Positions 60,064-64,000 of a stretch of DNA of 64,000 nt are shown in pieces. The notes below the pieces were generated by a model. That model was not told the origin of the DNA. It saw nothing but the letters and a program-made list of their open reading frames with translations, and did not search any database. Within the stretch, counting starts at the first letter, position 1. The number at the start of each line of letters is the position of its first letter. The stretch comes from JAICND01 sp040905905 (GTDB lineage: Bacteria; Actinomycetota; Acidimicrobiia; Spongiisociales; ZC4RG35): assembly GCA_040905905.1 (NCBI GenBank), contig JBBDQN010000050.1, forward strand, positions 62,001-126,000, given 5' to 3'. The position numbers and the translations under genes were made by a program.

Positions 60064-62004
60064 ATGGAGACCTCGACTTTTGAGCCGCGAGCGGTCAACA
60101 CCATCAAGGGTCTGGCGATGGACGCAGTCCAGAAGGCCAACTCCGGTCACCCGGGGATGCCGATGGGGATGGCAGAGATCGCCGTGGTCTTGTGGACCCG
60201 CTTCATCAAGGTCGATCCTGACGACCCGCTGTGGATCGACCGCGACCGCTTCGTGCTCTCCAACGGGCACGGCTCGATGTTGTTGTATTCGCTGCTCCAT
60301 CTCTCCGGTTTTCCGATCGACCTCGACGACCTCAAGGAGTTTCGGCAATGGGAGAGCGTGACGGCTGGCCATCCCGAGCGCTATCCCCACTTGGGCATCG
60401 AGGTGACCACCGGCCCCCTCGGACAAGGATTTGGGATGGGAGTGGGTCTTGCCATCGCCGAGGAACACCTGCGCGCGCGGCTCGGCGACGAGCTCATCAA
60501 CCACCACACCTACGGTTTCGTGTCCGACGGCGACCTCATGGAAGGCATCAGCGCCGAGGCGTCGTCGCTGGCCGGGCATCTCGGTCTGGGTCGTCTGATC
60601 TATTACTACGACGACAACGAGATATCGATAGACGGTTCCACCGACATCACCTTCACCGACGATATCCCGGCCCGTTTTGGGGCGGTCGGTTGGCAGGTCG
60701 CTGACATCGACGGTCATGACCGAGAAGCGGTTGCCGAGGCCACTGAAGCCGCGTTGTCGGTAGGGGACGCCCCCTCTCTCATCGTTTGCCACACCAAGAT
60801 TGCCCATGGCGCCCCCAACCTGGAAGGCACCGCCAAGTCGCACGGTGCTCCCCTAGGCGAGGAGGAGGTTCGCCTCGCTAAACAGGCGATGGGATGGCCG
60901 GTCGATGAGACGTTCACCGTGCCTGGCGACGTCGTCGAACAATTCCGCCGGACGATGGATAGGGGACGCGACGCACGTCGGGCTTGGCTTGCGCGGGTCG
61001 ACGCGTCGGAGGTGAAATTGGATCTGGAGGGATTCTTTAGCCGACAGGCGGTGAAGCTGGAAGGCCCCGGCTTCGAGGTAGGCAAGCAGCTCGCCACGCG
61101 GGCCGCCATGGGAGCTTTGTTCGACGAGATCGCCGGGGTTTGCCCGGGCTTCATCGGCGGTGCCGCCGACCTGGTCGAGTCGACCAAAACCGAGATTCAC
61201 AGCTCGCCGCGGTTCTCTCGCCAGGACCGGACCGGACGCAATATCGCCTTTGGGGTCCGGGAGCATGCAATGGGAACGATCGTCAACGGGATTGCGGCCC
61301 ACGGCGGGCTGCGCCCCTACGGCGCCACCTTCTTCATCTTTTCGGACTACATGCGACCTGCGGTGCGACTGTCAGCGTTGATGGAGGTGCCCTCGATCTG
61401 GGTCTATACCCACGACTCGGTTTTTCTAGGCGAGGACGGGCCGACGCACCAACCCATCGAACATCTGGCGTCTTTCCGGGCTATGCCGGGTATCTGGGTA
61501 GTGCGGCCGGCCGACGCCGGTGAAACGGTCGAGGCGTGGGAGCTGGCACTCAACCGCCACGACGGGCCCACGTTGATGACCTTTACGCGACAAAACCTCC
61601 CGGTCCTCGACCGTCACGGCCGTGAAGGCCAGGTGGCCCGCGGAGGGTACGTGCTGGTCGACGGGACCGACCTGGTCGTCATCGCTACCGGATCGGAGGT
61701 GTCGGTGGCGGTGGAGGCGGCCGACCTCCTCGATCAGTCCGTGCGGGTGGTGAGCATGCCTTGCTGGGAGGCGTTCTTCGAACAGACCGAGGATTACCGG
61801 AACTCGGTGCTGGGGACCGGGATCCCCCGGGTTTCGCTCGAGGCCGGGGCCACGTTCGGGTGGGAACGCATCGTGGGTGACGGCCTCATGATCGGGATCG
61901 ATCGCTTCGGGGCTTCAGCCCCGGCTGCGGCTATCGCCGATGGCCTTGGCTTCACCCCCCAGGCCGTGGCGGCTCGCATCAGCGACTGGCTTGCCTCTAA
62001 GTGA
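60064..62004 (+). CDS. tkt: Transketolase
   Basis: About 646 residues from ATG 60064. The thiamine-diphosphate domain has DRFVLSNGHGSMLLYSLLH, TTGPLGQGFGMGVGLA and SDGDLMEGISAEASSLAG...YYDDNEISIDG, the GDG(x)N-type motif. The pyrimidine domain has GVREHAMGTIVNG and THDSVFLGEDGPTHQPIEH. It moves two-carbon units in the pentose phosphate pathway. The open frame to 59965 is rejected, since the extra residues have no transketolase character. Stop overlaps the next start (GTGA). Confidence 0.95.
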   Translation: METSTFEPRAVNTIKGLAMDAVQKANSGHPGMPMGMAEIAVVLWTRFIKVDPDDPLWIDRDRFVLSNGHGSMLLYSLLHLSGFPIDLDDLKEFRQWESVTAGHPERYPHLGIEVTTGPLGQGFGMGVGLAIAEEHLRARLGDELINHHTYGFVSDGDLMEGISAEASSLAGHLGLGRLIYYYDDNEISIDGSTDITFTDDIPARFGAVGWQVADIDGHDREAVAEATEAALSVGDAPSLIVCHTKIAHGAPNLEGTAKSHGAPLGEEEVRLAKQAMGWPVDETFTVPGDVVEQFRRTMDRGRDARRAWLARVDASEVKLDLEGFFSRQAVKLEGPGFEVGKQLATRAAMGALFDEIAGVCPGFIGGAADLVESTKTEIHSSPRFSRQDRTGRNIAFGVREHAMGTIVNGIAAHGGLRPYGATFFIFSDYMRPAVRLSALMEVPSIWVYTHDSVFLGEDGPTHQPIEHLASFRAMPGIWVVRPADAGETVEAWELALNRHDGPTLMTFTRQNLPVLDRHGREGQVARGGYVLVDGTDLVVIATGSEVSVAVEAADLLDQSVRVVSMPCWEAFFEQTEDYRNSVLGTGIPRVSLEAGATFGWERIVGDGLMIGIDRFGASAPAAAIADGLGFTPQAVAARISDWLASK

Positions 62005-62657
62005 CCCCACCCGATCCGGGTCCCATCCTGGCGATGTGGGCCGCCGGGATTGTGGCCTGCGTTGCGGGGGTGGCGTCGTGGCAGATCGTCAGAAAGGGTT
62101 TTGTCCTCTTGGGGTTGGGAGTGGCCGTGCTAATCGGCGGGGCCGGAGCGGCGGCTGGGGGTGGTCCGCTGGCCTGGGTCGCTTGTGTGGTGGCGGTGGC
62201 CGCGTATCCGGTCCGGGACGACCGCAGGGCGAGCATTCCGCTGGGGCTGGCGGCTGTTTTGTGGGGATTGGCCGGGGTGAGTGATGCAGGCTGGCTGGCC
62301 GGAGTAACCGGAGCGGTGGCTCTGGGCGGGGTCACCGCCGAGATGTTGCTGGGCCACTGGTACCTGGTCGATCCCCGGCTTCCCCGCTGGGCCCTGCGGC
62401 GGCTGGCTCTGGTCGGCTTGGTTGGTGTCGTCGTCGACGTAGCCGTAGTGTTGCTCCTCGCCCCTGTCGACCCCTTCCTGTCTCCGGCCCTACTGGTGGT
62501 ACTGGCGGCGACAACTGCGGTTCTGCTGGTGGGCGTCCTTTTGTCGATCCGGGTCCCCTCATATACAGGGGTAATGGCTGCCACTGGTTTGTCTTACCTG
62601 GCGGTGCTCACGTCATTGGGGTCCGTATTGCTGGGCAGGGCGGTCATCGGTGGGTGA
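62001..62657 (+). CDS. Multi-pass membrane protein, unassigned
   Basis: This 218-residue protein has about six or seven hydrophobic segments and short loops (DDRRAS and a GHWYLVDPRLPRW loop after a helix pair). GHWYLVDP recurs in actinobacterial membrane proteins, but no activity is known. It is coupled to tkt by a four-base overlap. Confidence 0.7.
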   Translation: MTPPDPGPILAMWAAGIVACVAGVASWQIVRKGFVLLGLGVAVLIGGAGAAAGGGPLAWVACVVAVAAYPVRDDRRASIPLGLAAVLWGLAGVSDAGWLAGVTGAVALGGVTAEMLLGHWYLVDPRLPRWALRRLALVGLVGVVVDVAVVLLLAPVDPFLSPALLVVLAATTAVLLVGVLLSIRVPSYTGVMAATGLSYLAVLTSLGSVLLGRAVIGG

Positions 62658-63019
62658 AACTGAAGTACAGGAGTACAGGATTTGTTTCTCCCTCCAGGGA
62701 GCGAAGCGACCGTTGGGGCCATGGTTCTTTTCTCCGACGACTCACTCGTAAAACATGACGGAGTAAAGAACCATGGGGGGAGTGCCGGCGTAGCCGGGAG
62801 GGGGGGCCTGCTTTGGCGCGGGTGGCGTGCCCCCTCCGGCCCTGTCGGGCCACCTCCCCCAATGCTCGCTGCGCTCGCCGGGGGAGGAAACAAGAACCGC
62901 GCCGGGGGATGAGACAGGAACCAAGTGACGCTCGCTGTGCTGGCAACAAGAAACGCGCCCTCCGCGAGGAAACAAGGGCCAAGAAGGCATCCATCCCACT
63001 CCGATACCACAATGTCGTC
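62658..63019. repeat. Repeat-rich intergenic region with long palindromes
   Basis: 362 bases before pepA hold several inverted repeats: 18-base arms at 62719-62736 and 62759-62776 (CCATGGTTCTTT..., 17 of 18 matched, 22-base loop), GGCCC/GGGCC around TGTC near 62838-62851, and CCTCCCCC/GGGGGAGG at 62853-62887. Short A-rich direct repeats (GGAAACAAG, GGAACCAAG, GGCAACAAG, GGAAACAAG) recur about every 25-31 bases at 62886-62980. The CCCCCTCCGG...CCACCTCCCCC pattern resembles widespread bacterial intergenic palindromic repeats. No coding potential was recognised. Confidence 0.7.
62719..62776. repeat. Long imperfect hairpin, 18-base arms
   Basis: Left arm 62719-62736 starts CCATGGTTCTTT and ends CTCCG; right arm 62759-62776 is its complement with a single mismatch. 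Loop of 22 bases. It lies about 60 bases after the membrane-protein stop and could end that transcript, but no T-run follows. Confidence 0.7.
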
Positions 63020-64000
63020 GTGATCTCCGTGTCTGTCGGTTCCAGTCGCTCCAGGGGAGTCCCGCACGCAGTTGCAGCCCTAGCCGGGAGGATTGCTGCT
63101 ACCCCGGGATCACAGGCGGCGCTCGATCGCAGCCGGACGAGTCTTGACCGCCAGGGATTCGAGGGGAAAACCGGACAGGTAGGAACGCTTGACAACGGTG
63201 ACATAGCGGTGGGTTTGGGCCCGGAAGGCTCAGCCGACACCCTTCGCATCGCGGCCGGGAGTTTGGCCCGCTCGCTGGGCTCGACGCCGACCATCACCAC
63301 CAACCTCCACGAAGTGGCAGTTGATGGCGCCACCCGCGCCGTTGTGGAAGGCCTCCTTCTCGGCGGATACGACTTCGCCAGCTACAAGACGAAAAAGGCC
63401 AACCAGGTGACGGTCGAACTGATCGGAGCTGACTCTAAAGAAGTAGAGCGAGCGGTTGTGTTCGCCGAGGCCGAAGTGTTTGCCCGCGATCTGGTCAACA
63501 CACCGGCAGCCGACAAGGCTCCAGTTGCCCTGGCGAACCGGATCGTCGAGCGCGCCCAATCAGCCGGACTTGGTACCGAGGTATGGGATGTCGACAGGCT
63601 TGCGGTCGAAAAGGTCAACGGGCTGCTGGCGGTGGCAGCAGGGTCGGACCGACCCCCACGCCTGGTGCGCCTCTCATATAGCCCGCGGCGGCCCCGCGGA
63701 TCACTGGCGCTGGTCGGCAAAGGCATCGTGTTCGACTCGGGCGGGCTCTCGATCAAGCCTGCCGACGCGATGGAGACCATGAAAACCGACATGTCGGGAG
63801 CAGCGGCAGTGGCGGCAGCAATGGTGGCGATCGCCCGTCTCCGCATCCCTCTCTCGGTCGAGGGGTACTTGCCCATCACTGACAACATGCCAGGTGGGGG
63901 AGCCACCCGTCCGGGCGACGTGATCACCTACCGCAACGGCAAGACCATCGAGGTTCTCAACACCGATGCCGAGGGGCGGTTGGTCCTGGCCGATGGCTTG
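63020..64000 (+). CDS. pepA: Leucyl aminopeptidase (M17), 3' truncated by the window
   Basis: The frame runs from GTG 63020 to the last base, 327 codons. A weakly conserved N-terminal domain (VSVGSSRSRGVPHAVAALAG) is followed by the peptidase domain: VFARDLVNTPAADKAP, GKGIVFDSGGLSIKPADAMETMKTDMSG (Lys and Asp ligands) and NTDAEGRLVLADGL, the M17 signature. The enzyme needs two metal ions and removes N-terminal residues. No good ribosome site is visible, so another in-frame start such as GTG 63029 is possible. About 150 C-terminal residues are outside the window. Confidence 0.88.
   Translation, partial: MISVSVGSSRSRGVPHAVAALAGRIAATPGSQAALDRSRTSLDRQGFEGKTGQVGTLDNGDIAVGLGPEGSADTLRIAAGSLARSLGSTPTITTNLHEVAVDGATRAVVEGLLLGGYDFASYKTKKANQVTVELIGADSKEVERAVVFAEAEVFARDLVNTPAADKAPVALANRIVERAQSAGLGTEVWDVDRLAVEKVNGLLAVAAGSDRPPRLVRLSYSPRRPRGSLALVGKGIVFDSGGLSIKPADAMETMKTDMSGAAAVAAAMVAIARLRIPLSVEGYLPITDNMPGGGATRPGDVITYRNGKTIEVLNTDAEGRLVLADGL

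Noticed and set aside
62884..62980. Possible CRISPR-like direct repeats
   Set aside because: Units are short, decayed and only about 25-31 bases apart, with no uniform spacers and no cas genes.
62644..63333. 229-codon minus-strand frame over the repeat region and pepA start
   Set aside because: It covers palindromic repeats and is dominated by Arg, Pro and Ser; pepA on the plus strand explains the right part.

Overview
The window is a 64 kb piece of a G+C-rich actinobacterial chromosome. Dense, short-spaced genes with frequent GTG and TTG starts, an F420-type luciferase-like oxidoreductase, paired long and short acyl-CoA dehydrogenases and a lipoamide gene cluster suggest an uncultured Acidimicrobiia-like lineage. 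This placement is inferred from gene content, not from a marker gene. Both ends cut genes: a beta-propeller protein on the left, which also carries a frameshift, and a leucyl aminopeptidase on the right. No rRNA, tRNA, CRISPR array or insertion sequence was seen.

Region 1 (1-8.2 kb) is general metabolism: the broken beta-propeller gene, a coupled tetR / DegT aminotransferase / LLM oxidoreductase operon on the minus strand, two acyl-CoA dehydrogenases, and three small coupled genes (membrane protein, double zinc ribbon, 78-residue protein). Region 2 (8.2-14 kb) holds a Tat-exported small protein and a minus-strand operon of an atypical LuxR regulator, two PqqD-like proteins, an HprK-like kinase and a GNAT enzyme. 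Divergent from it is a nucleotidyltransferase fused to a glycosyltransferase. It looks like an HprK/PqqD/nucleotidyltransferase cassette of the kind known next to RiPP pathways, but no cyclase or precursor is visible.

Region 3 (14-38.8 kb) is a large surface-glycan locus. It encodes family 4 and family 2 glycosyltransferases, a WecA/MraY-type initiating enzyme, a FlaA1/CapD-type sugar dehydratase, a Wzz/BY-kinase-like protein with an unusual C-terminal module, a polysaccharide deacetylase, a Wzy-like membrane protein, an ABC-2 exporter, a sugar C-methyltransferase and five sulfotransferases. The part around 27-37 kb changes strand often and looks less G+C-rich by eye. Region 4 (39-43.2 kb) has an APH-type phosphotransferase, a secreted sorbosone-dehydrogenase-like propeller with a haem c motif, and a Thr-rich secreted protein.

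Region 5 (43.4-47.9 kb) is a lipoamide cluster: dihydrolipoyl dehydrogenase, an E2 acyltransferase, and a single gene that fuses LipB to LipA. Region 6 (47.9-54.5 kb) returns to glycan synthesis, with a formyltransferase/propeller fusion, a GT4 enzyme, two paralogous sugar-1-phosphate cytidylyltransferases around an RmlC-like epimerase, and an SDR sugar enzyme. Region 7 (54.5-64 kb) has an M24 peptidase, a sulfate operon (ATP sulfurylase/APS kinase fusion, SLC13 permease, CysQ-like phosphatase), transketolase, a membrane protein, a repeat-rich intergenic segment and pepA. The sulfate operon would make PAPS and clear PAP, which is what the five sulfotransferases need. The simplest reading is a bacterium that builds a sulfated extracellular polysaccharide.
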